The translations under genes and the position numbers were made by a program. A stretch of 55,413 nt of DNA from Rhodothermales bacterium (lineage in GTDB: Bacteria; Bacteroidota; Rhodothermia; Rhodothermales; Bin80), in contig JAJEDR010000067.1 in NCBI GenBank assembly GCA_022821385.1, positions 1-55,413 on the forward strand, given 5' to 3'. Below the pieces are notes generated by a model. It ran no database searches. It was not told the origin of the DNA and saw only the letters and a program-made list of their open reading frames with translations. Positions 38,841 through 48,187 of the stretch are shown one piece after another. Each line of letters starts with the position of its first letter. Positions within the stretch are counted from its first letter, which is position 1.

Positions 38841-39896
38841 ATGACAAAGTTCAGAGTGGGAATTATTGGAGCTACGGGTGCTGTCGGGCAGAAATTTGTT
38901 GAGCTGCTTGAGGGGCATCCCTGGTTCGAAATCACAGACTTGGCTGCATCTGACAGATCGGCTGGAAATCAATACAGCAAGGCCGTCAACTGGATTGGGA
39001 GTACGCCTATACCGGATGCCATCGCCTCGATGGAGGTTGTGTCATTGAATGCCGGGCTATCATGTGATTTTGTGTTCTCGGGATTGCCCGCCTCTTTAGC
39101 TGATCATACAGAACCCAGACTGGCGAGCGAAGGGTATCCGGTGATCTCCAATGCAAAAAGCTTCAGGATGCATAAGGATGTGCCCCTTCTGATCCCTGAA
39201 ATTAATCCAGAGCATACCGGATTGATAAAAAACCAGGATTGGGGACGAGGGGGATACATTGTCACCAATCCCAATTGCTCTACGGTTGGCCTGACGTGCG
39301 CACTTAAACCTCTTCATGATGCGTTTGGCCTTGAGGCGGTTCAGGTAACGACAATGCAGGCCCTTTCCGGTGCCGGGCATCCAGGCGTCCCATCCCTTGA
39401 TGCGCTCGCCAATGTTGTGCCCTTTATTGGTGGAGAAGAGGATAAGCTCGTTCATGAGCCGAATAAGCTATTGGGTAGATTGGTTGATGGCGAGATACAA
39501 ACCGAGTGTATTGCGATTAGTGCACAGTGCAATCGAGTCCCAGTTCTTGAGGGACACCTGGAGTGTGTTTCTGTCAAACTGGGGTCGCGTGCGAACTCGG
39601 ATGAAGTGCGTGAAGCATTTGAGTCTTTTGTAAGCCCAATCCGAGACTTGGAACTACCTAGTGAGCCTGACAGGTTGCTGCGTGTATTTGAGGACGAGCG
39701 ATTTCCGCAGCCGAGGCGTCATTCAGAGATTGGGGGTGGCATGACCGTCAGCATTGGCAGAATTCGTCCCTGCGAGGTTCTTGATCACAAGTTTGTGGTT
39801 CTCTCTCACAATACGATCCGTGGAGCTGCGGGCGGCGCTATTCTCAATGCAGAATTGCTCCTCAAGAAGGGATTATTGCAACCGCGCAAGGGATGA
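38841..39896 (+). CDS. asd: Aspartate-semialdehyde dehydrogenase
   Basis: Asd reduces aspartyl phosphate to the semialdehyde, the branch point to lysine, threonine and methionine. The 351-residue product begins with VGIIGATGAVGQKFVELL, the NADP fold. It has the nucleophile cysteine in NPNCSTVGL, followed by the QALSGAGHPG segment and GGMTVSIGRIRP. The wording fits the archaeal/fungal-like class more than the E. coli class. Its place downstream of metY-metX fits homoserine supply, but a 357-base gap separates it, so it may have its own promoter. Confidence 0.94.
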   Translation: MTKFRVGIIGATGAVGQKFVELLEGHPWFEITDLAASDRSAGNQYSKAVNWIGSTPIPDAIASMEVVSLNAGLSCDFVFSGLPASLADHTEPRLASEGYPVISNAKSFRMHKDVPLLIPEINPEHTGLIKNQDWGRGGYIVTNPNCSTVGLTCALKPLHDAFGLEAVQVTTMQALSGAGHPGVPSLDALANVVPFIGGEEDKLVHEPNKLLGRLVDGEIQTECIAISAQCNRVPVLEGHLECVSVKLGSRANSDEVREAFESFVSPIRDLELPSEPDRLLRVFEDERFPQPRRHSEIGGGMTVSIGRIRPCEVLDHKFVVLSHNTIRGAAGGAILNAELLLKKGLLQPRKG

Positions 39897-39959
39897 GAGC
39901 AGAGTAATGGGCGGAACAGCTGAAGGCTGGTAGAAGTACTACGTGGCTGAATTCTTATC

Positions 39960-40032
39960 GCGGGAATAGCTCAGTTGGTAGAGCATCTGCTTGCCATGCA
40001 GAAGGTCGCGAGTTCGAGTCTCGTTTCCCGCT
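39960..40032 (+). tRNA. tRNA-Gly (anticodon GCC)
   Basis: A 73-base cloverleaf. The acceptor stem is GCGGGAA paired with TTCCCGC, and the D arm contains AGCTCAGTTGGTAGAGC. The anticodon stem is TCTGC/GCAGA around the loop TTGCCAT (anticodon GCC). The T arm is CGAGTTCGAGTCTCG. The 3' CCA is not encoded. Confidence 0.97.
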
Positions 40033-40071
40033 CAATACTCTCCTCGGCGCATACGCTATCCCTGGTCTTTG

Positions 40072-40683
40072 ATGTCGCCGGCACAAATTTGCTCATTACC
40101 GCTCAGTAAGGTATTTCCGGCCTCGCCCTTTGTGGGGGCGATCATTTTGCTGGTCTGGGTTCCTGTTTCCTGCACATACCAGGATTCTTCCAAGATTCCG
40201 GCACAGCTTCCGCCTGGTCCATCTCAGGAAAGCTGGAATGTCACAACTGTAATCTCACAGGCAGATTCAGGCACTGACACAAGTCGTACCAGATTGATCA
40301 TTGATGCCGACTACGTAGAATGGGTAGAAGAGGAAGACAATTTCCTTCAGCTTTTGCGAGGTATAGAAAACAAGGTTCAGGTCGAAATTTACGACTCCTC
40401 TGGGGCACTTTCGGCTATGGTTGAAGCGCAACGTGTATCCTACTACGAGTCAGAAACGCGCTTTGTCGCTGAGGGGGAGGTCGTCGTACAAACAAGCGAT
40501 GATCGAATGCTCCTGTCCGAGTGGATTGAATGGAAAGAGGTTGACCGGTTGCTGCGCACAGATCGATTTGTTCAGATTACTACACCTGATGAAGTAGTTT
40601 CGGGAACGGGCCTTGAGGCCTCGGAGGACCTGTCTTCCTACGAGATTGGTGAGTTTAGGGCCGAAGTCGTACTTGACTCATGA
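40072..40683 (+). CDS. lptC: LPS export protein LptC
   Basis: The 203-residue product carries an N-terminal hydrophobic segment (VGAIILLVWVPVS) before a cysteine, so it is a lipoprotein or membrane-anchored protein. The rest is a beta-jellyroll with LIIDADYVEW, MVEAQRVSYYE and FVAEGEVVVQTSD. LptC bridges the inner-membrane LptBFG complex to periplasmic LptA-like proteins and passes LPS on. The ATG at 40072 is chosen because the frame upstream runs into the tRNA gene. It overlaps the OstA-like gene by four bases, and lptB follows. Confidence 0.85.
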   Translation: MSPAQICSLPLSKVFPASPFVGAIILLVWVPVSCTYQDSSKIPAQLPPGPSQESWNVTTVISQADSGTDTSRTRLIIDADYVEWVEEEDNFLQLLRGIENKVQVEIYDSSGALSAMVEAQRVSYYESETRFVAEGEVVVQTSDDRMLLSEWIEWKEVDRLLRTDRFVQITTPDEVVSGTGLEASEDLSSYEIGEFRAEVVLDS

Positions 40684-42080
40684 GGTGCATTACACTGTGG
40701 CTGCTGGTTGTGCTGCTAATGCCGAAAGGCAGTCATTACGGGTACGAAAGCGTTTTTTTCGTTCACGCGGATACGGATTCCGTGGTCGTGGAAGGGGATC
40801 TGCTAAGAGGTCAACAGGAGGGGGGAGAATTTGTGCAGTACGTCGTTGGGAATGTGCGGGTAACCCTTGAAGGGACAAAAGTGACCTCGAGTCGGGCCAT
40901 CAGAAACGTAACTCGGCGCACAACTACCTTTACGGGCGATGTCGTATTGGTTGATAATGGTGATACATTACGAACAGATTCATTGCACTATGAAGAAGAG
41001 CTGGAAATAGGCTATGCCACAGGCAATGTTCAGCTATCCGATGGAGAAGTTGTTGCGATGGCGCCCATGGGTACTCATTACGTTGAAGAGCGGCGTGCAG
41101 TGTTCCCGCAGGGGCTCTTGCTGAAAGACTCCATCTCCGTTCTGACAGGAGAAGCCGGAGTCTATCAGATTGAGGACAAGGTCGCTGACCTCACCGGTAA
41201 TGTCATAATGGAGTCTGAGAACGCAGAACTTACTTCTGATTCACTCACCCACTACAGAGATTTTGCAATATCGCTCGCTCGGGGTTCAGTATTGTATTTG
41301 GCCGTATCAGGAGAAGATTCAACCTGGATCGCAAGTGAACGGGTCGAACGAAATGCCGAAGACTCACTAAGCATTGTTCGTGGCGATCCACTACTAGTGC
41401 ATTTTGAACGTGATTCACTCTCGGTGGATACGCTCATAATCGGGGCAGGGGCCTTTCGTATACAGGAGAGCAAGGAAGTATTCAGCCTTGAGGCGATGCG
41501 TGATGTTCGTGTCTGGAAAACCTCCTTCGCGGCCCGTGCAGACTCGGTGGTTTACGATCGCTCGGAAGATGGGCAACGTGAATCTGCCTGGTTTTATGGC
41601 CAGCCGCTAATATGGACGGATGACATTCAGCTCACTGGCGACACGGTTGGCGTAGTTATGACGGAAGGGGCCATTGACTCTTTGTTTATTCGTGGGAATG
41701 CTTTTGTCGCTGAGGAGGACAGCTTGACGAAGCGGATCAATCAGATGCGCGGAAAAGGTCTTGTTGGTACATTCCAGGGTGATTCTCTACGCGTATTCAG
41801 GGTTGGACCGAATGCAGAGGCGATTTATTACAGCAACAATGAAGATGGTGAGTCTAATGGAGCGTTGGAGGCATCAGCAGACGAAATTTACATGCAAATT
41901 GTGGGAGATTCTCGCCGTACTATTGGGTTCAGTTTGGATGTGCAGGGCAAACGATACCCTGAATCTCTCTTGCCCGACACGCTTATGCTTGATGGTTTGA
42001 GGTGGGAACCAACCCTCAAACCCATGCGCGAACGGCTTCTGAGCAATCCCTTATTGAGCAAATTGCGATGGAATCGCTAA
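40680..42080 (+). CDS. OstA/LptA-like LPS transport protein
   Basis: The 466-residue product has an N-terminal hydrophobic signal (LWLLVVLLMP) and long repeated beta-jellyroll strands of the OstA/LptA type. Examples are VQYVVGNVRVTLEGTKVTSSRAI, TTFTGDVVLVDNGDTLRTDSL and IGYATGNVQLSDGE. It is longer than E. coli LptA (about 185) and lacks the large LptD barrel, so it is the 'OstA-like' form common in Bacteroidota. It probably forms the periplasmic bridge for LPS. Its start overlaps lptC by four bases and its end overlaps lptB by 13. Confidence 0.83.
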   Translation: MRCITLWLLVVLLMPKGSHYGYESVFFVHADTDSVVVEGDLLRGQQEGGEFVQYVVGNVRVTLEGTKVTSSRAIRNVTRRTTTFTGDVVLVDNGDTLRTDSLHYEEELEIGYATGNVQLSDGEVVAMAPMGTHYVEERRAVFPQGLLLKDSISVLTGEAGVYQIEDKVADLTGNVIMESENAELTSDSLTHYRDFAISLARGSVLYLAVSGEDSTWIASERVERNAEDSLSIVRGDPLLVHFERDSLSVDTLIIGAGAFRIQESKEVFSLEAMRDVRVWKTSFAARADSVVYDRSEDGQRESAWFYGQPLIWTDDIQLTGDTVGVVMTEGAIDSLFIRGNAFVAEEDSLTKRINQMRGKGLVGTFQGDSLRVFRVGPNAEAIYYSNNEDGESNGALEASADEIYMQIVGDSRRTIGFSLDVQGKRYPESLLPDTLMLDGLRWEPTLKPMRERLLSNPLLSKLRWNR

Positions 42081-42808
42081 AACTTCGAACAGAAGGATTG
42101 ACCAAACGCTTCAAGAGGCGTACGGTCGTGGATGGTGTTTCGCTCGAGGTGCAGCGTGGTGAGGTTGTCGGTTTGCTAGGTCCAAATGGCGCCGGTAAGA
42201 CAACATCGTTTCATATGATTGTGGGTCTTGAGCGTCCCAACCGAGGACAAATTTATCTGGGCGACAGGGATATTACAACTCTGCCGATGTACAGGCGAGC
42301 ACGTTTGGGGCTGGGTTACCTAGCACAGGAGACGAGCGTGTTTCAGAAACTCACGGTGGAGCAAAATCTTCACGCGGTACTAGAGTTTCAAAAGCTGTCC
42401 AGGCCAGAACGTACTGAACGTGTAGATAGATTGATTACCCAGTTTGGTCTGGATACTGTAAAAACAGCAAAAGCCTATACGCTCTCTGGTGGGGAGCGCC
42501 GTCGAACTGAGATTGCTCGCTCAATGGCGCTGGAACCCAGTTTTTTCTTATTGGATGAACCGTTTGCCGGGGTTGATCCAATCACGGTCGAGTATATACA
42601 GAATATTGTGCGTCAGTTGGCAGATTTGGGTATAGGAGTGCTGATCACTGATCACAATGTTCATGAAACGCTGGCAATAACTGATCGGGCTTATCTGCTT
42701 TTTGACGGTAGAATAATGAAGTCTGGAACGGCAGAGCAATTGGCCTCCGATCCCGACGTACGCAAGCATTATCTCGGTGAAAGATTCACGCTCGAGCGTT
42801 ATCGCTGA
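42068..42808 (+). CDS. lptB: LPS export ABC transporter ATP-binding protein
   Basis: LptB is the ATPase that powers LPS extraction from the inner membrane. The 246-residue product has Walker A GPNGAGKTT, the Q-loop segment LAQETSVFQKLTVEQNL, the signature LSGGERRRTEIARS, Walker B FFLLDEPFAGVDP and the switch histidine in ITDHNV. The AQE-S-F-K-L-T wording is specific for LptB. The ATG at 42068 overlaps the OstA-like gene by 13 bases. With lptC and the OstA-like gene it makes a compact LPS export operon. Confidence 0.96.
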   Translation: MESLKLRTEGLTKRFKRRTVVDGVSLEVQRGEVVGLLGPNGAGKTTSFHMIVGLERPNRGQIYLGDRDITTLPMYRRARLGLGYLAQETSVFQKLTVEQNLHAVLEFQKLSRPERTERVDRLITQFGLDTVKTAKAYTLSGGERRRTEIARSMALEPSFFLLDEPFAGVDPITVEYIQNIVRQLADLGIGVLITDHNVHETLAITDRAYLLFDGRIMKSGTAEQLASDPDVRKHYLGERFTLERYR

Positions 42809-42860
42809 ACGCGCAGGAAATGCGGAAGTAAAAAACGCAAGATGCAATCCTGGTGAGATT

Positions 42861-43904
42861 ATGGTTGTTATTATGAAACGCGACGCCTCGCAAGAGGAGA
42901 TCGAGGCGGTCATAGCGAACTTGAGCGCGTTTGGATTTAATATTCACCGTTCTAGTGGAGTTAACCAGACCGTTCTGGGAGCCATTGGAGTAAAGCCGGG
43001 GTTTGATCATCGCATAATTCGGGGGCTTAAGGGCGTTGCAGATGTAAAGCGCGTAACAGAAGCCTACAAGCTCGCTAGTCGCGCAGGGCGTGATGCATCG
43101 ACGATCGTTGATGTAGGAGGGTTGCAAATTGGTGGACGGTCAATCACCGTTATGGTTGGACCTTGCAGTGTAGAAAGCGAAGAACAGATAAAGGCAACGA
43201 CAGCACATGTTGCTTCCCACGGAGCATCACTCTTCCGTGGAAATATTCTCAAACCGCGTACATCCTTTTATGAGTTTTATGGAGTGGAAGAGGGTAGACT
43301 GGAATTAATCCGCCCGGCGGCCGACGATGGCGATTTGAAGGTAGCGATTGAGATCACCGATGTTACCCGCTTGGATATGATGTCGGAATATGCGGATATC
43401 CTGCAGGTGGGAGCGCGTAATATGCAGAATTTTGAGCTGTTGCGTGCGCTTGGAACGTCAAGTAAACCAGTCCTGCTAGAGCGAGGACTGTCTGCCACGG
43501 TAGAGGAATGGCTTATGTCGGCTGAGTATATAATGAGGTGTGGGAATACACAGATCATTTTGTGCGAGCGTGGTATTCGTACATTTGAGTCGGCAACACG
43601 CTACACATTGGATTTATCAGCGGTATCCGTTGTTAAAGCGAAGAGCCATCTGCCTGTTTTTGTTGATCCGTGCAGGAGTACAGGCATGCGGAACAACATT
43701 ATCCCCTTGGCTCGTGCTGCGGTCGCAGTGGGTGCTGACGGGATCATGGTAGATGTGCATCATGATCCGGCTAACGCATCCGGTGCCGGGTTGAGTGCGC
43801 TTAATTTTGATCAGTTCGCTGAATTGATCATCCAGGTTCGGGATGTTGCTGAAGCGGTTGGTCGTAGTTTAAGCGTAGGTGGGGGGACCAACGGGCTTCA
43901 CTAA
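42861..43904 (+). CDS. DAHP synthase family protein with altered metal site
   Basis: The 347-residue product matches DAHP synthase of the Thermotoga/Bacillus type along its whole length. It has an N-terminal ferredoxin-like regulatory domain (1-70) and then a TIM barrel (VGPCSVE, KPRTS, VGARNMQNF, ILCERGIR). Against Thermotoga maritima, whose numbering it shares, Cys102 is kept but the other three metal ligands are changed: His272 to Arg, Glu298 to Asp and Asp309 to Ala. Lys207 in PVLLKRG is Glu. True DAHP synthases need the metal, so it may be inactive, metal-independent or have a new substrate. Start ATG 42861 follows lptB by 52 bases. Confidence 0.75.
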   Translation: MVVIMKRDASQEEIEAVIANLSAFGFNIHRSSGVNQTVLGAIGVKPGFDHRIIRGLKGVADVKRVTEAYKLASRAGRDASTIVDVGGLQIGGRSITVMVGPCSVESEEQIKATTAHVASHGASLFRGNILKPRTSFYEFYGVEEGRLELIRPAADDGDLKVAIEITDVTRLDMMSEYADILQVGARNMQNFELLRALGTSSKPVLLERGLSATVEEWLMSAEYIMRCGNTQIILCERGIRTFESATRYTLDLSAVSVVKAKSHLPVFVDPCRSTGMRNNIIPLARAAVAVGADGIMVDVHHDPANASGAGLSALNFDQFAELIIQVRDVAEAVGRSLSVGGGTNGLH

Positions 43905-43969
43905 ACGTCATTTTTCACCACATTCCGTAATGTGCGGGTTCGTGTGTAAATCAGCAGCCGAATAATTGG

Positions 43970-45046
43970 ATGATTGATTTGGAAAAACGAAAAGAAATAA
44001 AAGAGCGCTTCCAGTCGCTCACGGATCTTATTGCAGATCCCGAAACGGCGGCAGATCCCAAGCAGATGGCTACTCTGGGGCCTGAGCACAGGGAGCTATC
44101 GGAAGTTGTGGAGGCAATCCGGAAGTACGAGACCACGCTCACGGAGGTAGAGGAGATGCAGAAGCTGATCCGTTCGGAGGAGGACGCTGAGTTGGTGGCA
44201 CTGGCGCGTGAGGAATTGGATGTGCTGACATCCCGGCTCCCAAAAATGGAGGCGGCGCTGCAGCGGGCGCTCATTCCAAAGGACCCTACCGATGCCCGGG
44301 ACGCGATTGTGGAAATTCGAGCGGGTACGGGTGGCGATGAGGCTGCGCTTTTTGCCGCTGATCTGTTTAGGCTATACGAGCGCTATGCTGCCAGCAAGGG
44401 GTGGAATATCTCAATTGTGAACAGTTCCGGGGGTGTTCTGGGTGGATTCAAAGAGGTCGTGTTCGGCGTGAGCGGGAAAAACGTTTTTGGCAATCTCAAA
44501 TATGAAAATGGGGTTCACCGCGTTCAGAGAGTACCCCAAACCGAGTCCAGCGGGAGAGTACACACGTCAGCGGCGAGTGTAGCTGTTTTGCCGGAAGCAA
44601 CAGATGTCGAGGTCAAGATTGCACCTAATCAACTAAAGATCGATGTTTATCGCTCCAGTGGTCCAGGTGGGCAGAGCGTGAACACGACCGACTCTGCGGT
44701 TCGGATTACCCACATTCCAACTGGATTGGTGGTTACGTGTCAGGACGAGAAGAGTCAACACAAGAATAAGGACAAGGCAATGCGTGTTCTTCGTTCACGT
44801 CTATACGAGCAGAAGCTTAATGAGCTTAACGCGGAGCGGGATGCTGTTCGGAGAAAGGCAGTTGGATCTGGAGATCGATCCGTCAAGATTCGGACTTACA
44901 ATTTCCCGCAGGATCGTGTGACGGATCACCGCCTGGAAGGGAGCCATAAGAATCATCCGTTGCGCAAAGTGATTGAAGGCGAGCTCCATGAGCTGGTCGA
45001 TGCTTTGCGGGCAACAGATCATGTGGAGCGTATGGCAAATGCCTGA
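43970..45046 (+). CDS. prfA: Peptide chain release factor 1
   Basis: RF1 ends translation at UAA and UAG. The 358-residue product has the peptidyl-transferase motif GGQ ([17 protein letters not shown]). The anticodon-like tripeptide site follows the RF1 form P-x-T (VPQTES, where many have PAT or PVT). [13 protein letters not shown] and the conserved C-terminal [12 protein letters not shown] are also present. The RF2-type SPF motif is absent. It precedes the ribosomal protein genes by about 100 bases. Confidence 0.96.
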   Translation: MIDLEKRKEIKERFQSLTDLIADPETAADPKQMATLGPEHRELSEVVEAIRKYETTLTEVEEMQKLIRSEEDAELVALAREELDVLTSRLPKMEAALQRALIPKDPTDARDAIVEIRAGTGGDEAALFAADLFRLYERYAASKGWNISIVNSSGGVLGGFKEVVFGVSGKNVFGNLKYENGVHRVQRVPQTESSGRVHTSAASVAVLPEATDVEVKIAPNQLKIDVYRSSGPGGQSVNTTDSAVRITHIPTGLVVTCQDEKSQHKNKDKAMRVLRSRLYEQKLNELNAERDAVRRKAVGSGDRSVKIRTYNFPQDRVTDHRLEGSHKNHPLRKVIEGELHELVDALRATDHVERMANA

Positions 45047-45150
45047 CGGGAACCCTTTTGCCTATCAGGTATAAAAGCGGTTCTTGCCCTGCTCCTGCGA
45101 GACACAGGGGCATGACCAATCAAAAACCAAGTCATTCCGTAGGGATAAGT

Positions 45151-45720
45151 ATGACAATGAATCGGAAGATGTACGAACTGACGTACATCCTAACTTCGGT
45201 GCTCACGAGCGAACAGACCGCCGAGGTCGTGGTTCGGGTGAACGAGATCATCGAAAGCGCTGGAGGCTCAATCAGCGAAGTTGAGGAATGGGGGGCACGC
45301 AAGCTAGCCTATCCCGTGGACAAGAAAAAGAATGGTTACTACGTGAACCTCTATTTCGAAGGTCCTGGTACGCTGATTCCACGCATTGAACGAGCACTTA
45401 CAATTGACGACAATGTTCTGCGCTCATTAATTTTGGCGATGGATAAGAGCATGGTGGCCCATTTCCATGCACGTAGGGCGGGCAGGCAGGTTGCGACTGA
45501 GAATCAAACGAACGGCGAGGCCGCTACAGTTGGATCGCCTCGGAGATACATTGATTACAAGGACACCGACTACCTGAGACGCTTCGTTAATGAGCAAGGC
45601 AAGATGCTGCCTAGGCGAGTCTTGGATGTTCCTGCAAAAAAACAGCGGGCGATTGCTCGTGCAATCAAGCGCGCAAGGCACCTTGCTTTGATGCCATATG
45701 TTGCCGATTCTGTACGCTAG
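45151..45720 (+). CDS. Fused ribosomal proteins S6 and S18
   Basis: One uninterrupted frame of 189 codons. Residues 1-105 are S6: [31 protein letters not shown] and the final strand near [11 protein letters not shown]. Residues about 131-189 are S18: [24 protein letters not shown], then [24 protein letters not shown] polar linker (106-130) joins them. There is no stop, and no ATG, GTG or TTG in frame within the linker. The last in-frame starts before S18 (ATG 45451, GTG 45454) lie inside the S6 fold. S6 and S18 normally come from rpsF and rpsR, and form a dimer on the 30S platform. The start is ATG 45151 after AGGGA; rplI follows as usual. Confidence 0.92.
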   Translation: MTMNRKMYELTYILTSVLTSEQTAEVVVRVNEIIESAGGSISEVEEWGARKLAYPVDKKKNGYYVNLYFEGPGTLIPRIERALTIDDNVLRSLILAMDKSMVAHFHARRAGRQVATENQTNGEAATVGSPRRYIDYKDTDYLRRFVNEQGKMLPRRVLDVPAKKQRAIARAIKRARHLALMPYVADSVR

Positions 45721-45753
45721 GCACAGATTGAACGACCTTAAAGATAATATCCA

Positions 45754-46209
45754 ATGAAGGTAATACTCTTGAACGACGTCAAGAACCTTGGTAATGAGGG
45801 AGATGTCGTGAGTGTGAAGAACGGGTATGGGCGTAACTGGCTTATTCCCCAGGGGCTGGCACAGATGGCTACTCCCGGTGTTGTCAGAGCGCTGGAGGAT
45901 CAGATGCGGCAGCAGGCTAGGCGTCGCGCCCAAGAACGCAACAATGCGGAAGAGATTCGGAATCAGTTGGAGAATGTGGTCGTCAAGGTTGAGGCAAAGG
46001 TAGGTGCGGAGAACCGAATTTTTGGTACAATCACGCCTCAGCAGGTTGCCCTCGGATTGGCCCTGCAAGGCTTCAAAATTGATCGCCGTACCGTTACCCT
46101 TAATGAGGACATCAAGGTCCTTGGTGAATATAAAGCGACGGTCAAGTTACATGCGGAAATACATGCTCAACTCAGTGTGCATGTGGTTCCGGCCGGTAGC
46201 CTCTCCTAG
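45754..46209 (+). CDS. rplI: 50S ribosomal protein L9
   Basis: The 151-residue product has the L9 N-terminal RNA-binding domain (MKVILLNDVKNLGNEGDVVSVKNGYGRNWLIPQGLA), a long central helix (about 45-75) and the C-terminal domain with FGTITPQQVA and VLGEYKATVKLH. It lies 33 bases after the fused S6-S18 gene, the usual order rpsF-rpsR-rplI. Its 3' end overlaps the probable start of dsbD. Confidence 0.97.
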   Translation: MKVILLNDVKNLGNEGDVVSVKNGYGRNWLIPQGLAQMATPGVVRALEDQMRQQARRRAQERNNAEEIRNQLENVVVKVEAKVGAENRIFGTITPQQVALGLALQGFKIDRRTVTLNEDIKVLGEYKATVKLHAEIHAQLSVHVVPAGSLS

Positions 46210-48109
46210 ACAGGCCGCCTCGTTCTTGATCCTGCTTGCGTGGTCACTGATAGCCGTCAGTGATCTGGTGGCTCAGTCTACAGTATCGTGGCTGACCAGG
46301 GCGGAATATCACGGTGAACTTGCACGGGTGGTCGTTGAAGGCAAGCTGCCTCCGAGTGATCCAGAAGGAGGAGCTTGGCGAATGTACGCGCTGGACTCTC
46401 CTCCGCCTAGCCGAGCACTGAAAGTGCAAGTCGAATCCTTTCCTAGCGGACTGACCGCATCAGATTCATTGAATCAGGTTGAGGTGCTGTCGGGGTTTGA
46501 CCCCTTTTTCGACAAGGTTGTTACTTATTTCCAGGGGCGGGCACTTGTTTGGGCAGACTACACGATAGGTCCGGGTTTTTCTGGTGGAGAAATCCACGGC
46601 AGTATCGAATTTATGATCTGCAACAATCTGATCTGCCTGCCTCCAGACTCCATTGAGTTTACTGCAGTTTTCACCGAGGCATCAGCCCCATTGGGGAGCG
46701 TACCCGTTGCGACGGCTGCGCCAATAGAATTATCTGATTCGGTTGATTTACTCAGCGTTGAGGAACTACCAGCCTCCGACATGGAGTCAAGTGGTTCTTC
46801 CGGGTTGTTCGGTTTTTTGCTTTTGGCTATCGGGGCAGGTTTTGGAGCGCTGTTGATGCCATGTGTCTATCCTATGATCCCGCTCACGGTCTCGTACTTC
46901 GCACATCATGCTCAGGGTACGCCGATACGGATGGCCTTGCTATACGGCGTCGCTATTGTGGTAACCTTCACGGGCCTAGGCGTAGCTCTTTCGTTACTGG
47001 TTGGCAGCGCAGGTACTCAAATCGTGGCAGCAAATCCCTGGGTTAATCTCATCATAGCGACGGCTTTTTTGCTTTTCGGGTTGTCGTTATTGGGTTTGTT
47101 CAGTATTAGACTGCCGTCTACGCTCGTGAATTGGTTTGATCGCAAAGGGAGGGAGCGTCAGGACTATATTGGTGTATTCTTCATGGGGCTGGCGCTCACA
47201 CTCGTTTCATTCACATGCACCGTACCCTTCGTGGGCCTTTTACTTCCGAGTATTGCCTCGGGGAGCTGGTTTTACGGAGTACTGGGGATGGGCACATTCA
47301 GTATGACGTTCGCGCTTCCATTCGTGGCATTCGCATGTTTTCCCAGAGCTCTAAAGGCACTTCCAGGCAGTGGGGGCTGGATGCGAGAGGTTGCGATCAT
47401 CTTCGGTTTCATAGAAATTGCTGCAGCAATCAAATTTTTCTCCAATGTCGATCTGGTTTGGGGCCTCGGGCTGATTGACAGGTCGCTGGCGATAGCATTT
47501 TGGGTAGTACTGGCTGCATTGGCAGGACTATATCTGATTGGACATTTGCGGTTATCGTCCGATAGCGCGAGTGCTCGTGTTGGTGCAGGGCGACTGTTGT
47601 TCGGGATTCTATTTCTAGGGCTGGCAGTTTATATGGTGCCTGGCCTGTTTGGAGGGCGACTTGGGCGGCTAGACGCATATTTGCCGCCGCGTGGGCCGGA
47701 TGAGTTTGTAGTAGGTTCTTTTGGTGCTGGGGTTCAGCATGAGTGGATAACAGACGACCTGCCTAGTGCATTTTCGGAAGCGACCATCCGCGATCAACCG
47801 TTATTTATTGACTTTTCAGGCTACACATGTACGAACTGTAGAGAGATGGAGGTAAATGTGTTTGAGCGTGGAGAGGTGAGTAAGCTGCTGGCGAGTGATT
47901 TTGTATTGAGCCGGCTCTACACCGATGGTCCGGAGGGGCGAGAATTTCAAACCTTCCAGGAGAGTCTGACCGGGACCCGTGCACTCCCGACGTACGCGAT
48001 CGTGGACGGACAGAGGCCAGACCAGCCACTGTTACAGTTGAGTGGTGTGGTATCGGCCGATAGGTTTGAAGATTTCCTGCGTCAAGGATTGACAGAATAT
48101 TCGGATTGA
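46181..48109 (+). CDS. dsbD: Thiol:disulfide interchange protein DsbD
   Basis: DsbD carries electrons from cytoplasmic thioredoxin to the periplasm to reduce disulfides and help cytochrome c maturation. The 642-residue product has a signal segment (about 10-32) and an N-terminal periplasmic domain with the cysteine pair CNNLIC. The central eight-helix domain has membrane cysteines in LLMPCVYPMIPL and SFTCTVPFVG. The C-terminal thioredoxin-like domain has the active site YTCTNC. The start at ATG 46181 is chosen because it begins a signal peptide. It lies 29 bases inside rplI in another frame, so translation is probably coupled. Confidence 0.9.
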   Translation: MWFRPVASPRQAASFLILLAWSLIAVSDLVAQSTVSWLTRAEYHGELARVVVEGKLPPSDPEGGAWRMYALDSPPPSRALKVQVESFPSGLTASDSLNQVEVLSGFDPFFDKVVTYFQGRALVWADYTIGPGFSGGEIHGSIEFMICNNLICLPPDSIEFTAVFTEASAPLGSVPVATAAPIELSDSVDLLSVEELPASDMESSGSSGLFGFLLLAIGAGFGALLMPCVYPMIPLTVSYFAHHAQGTPIRMALLYGVAIVVTFTGLGVALSLLVGSAGTQIVAANPWVNLIIATAFLLFGLSLLGLFSIRLPSTLVNWFDRKGRERQDYIGVFFMGLALTLVSFTCTVPFVGLLLPSIASGSWFYGVLGMGTFSMTFALPFVAFACFPRALKALPGSGGWMREVAIIFGFIEIAAAIKFFSNVDLVWGLGLIDRSLAIAFWVVLAALAGLYLIGHLRLSSDSASARVGAGRLLFGILFLGLAVYMVPGLFGGRLGRLDAYLPPRGPDEFVVGSFGAGVQHEWITDDLPSAFSEATIRDQPLFIDFSGYTCTNCREMEVNVFERGEVSKLLASDFVLSRLYTDGPEGREFQTFQESLTGTRALPTYAIVDGQRPDQPLLQLSGVVSADRFEDFLRQGLTEYSD

Positions 48110-48187
48110 GCCATAGACGATTGATATTCAAGAATCTGAGTTAAAGGTATATTGACCGGCCGATTATTGCACATCAGTATCAATTAA

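Noticed and set aside
39991..40071. Upstream extension of lptC into the tRNA gene
   Set aside because: It overlaps the tRNA-Gly T arm and acceptor stem and encodes an arginine-rich stretch unlike a signal peptide.
48110..48187. Attachment site or mobile-element border beside the exonuclease-helicase locus
   Set aside because: No direct repeat, tRNA or integrase is visible at either edge of 48188-53850, so an island border cannot be supported.
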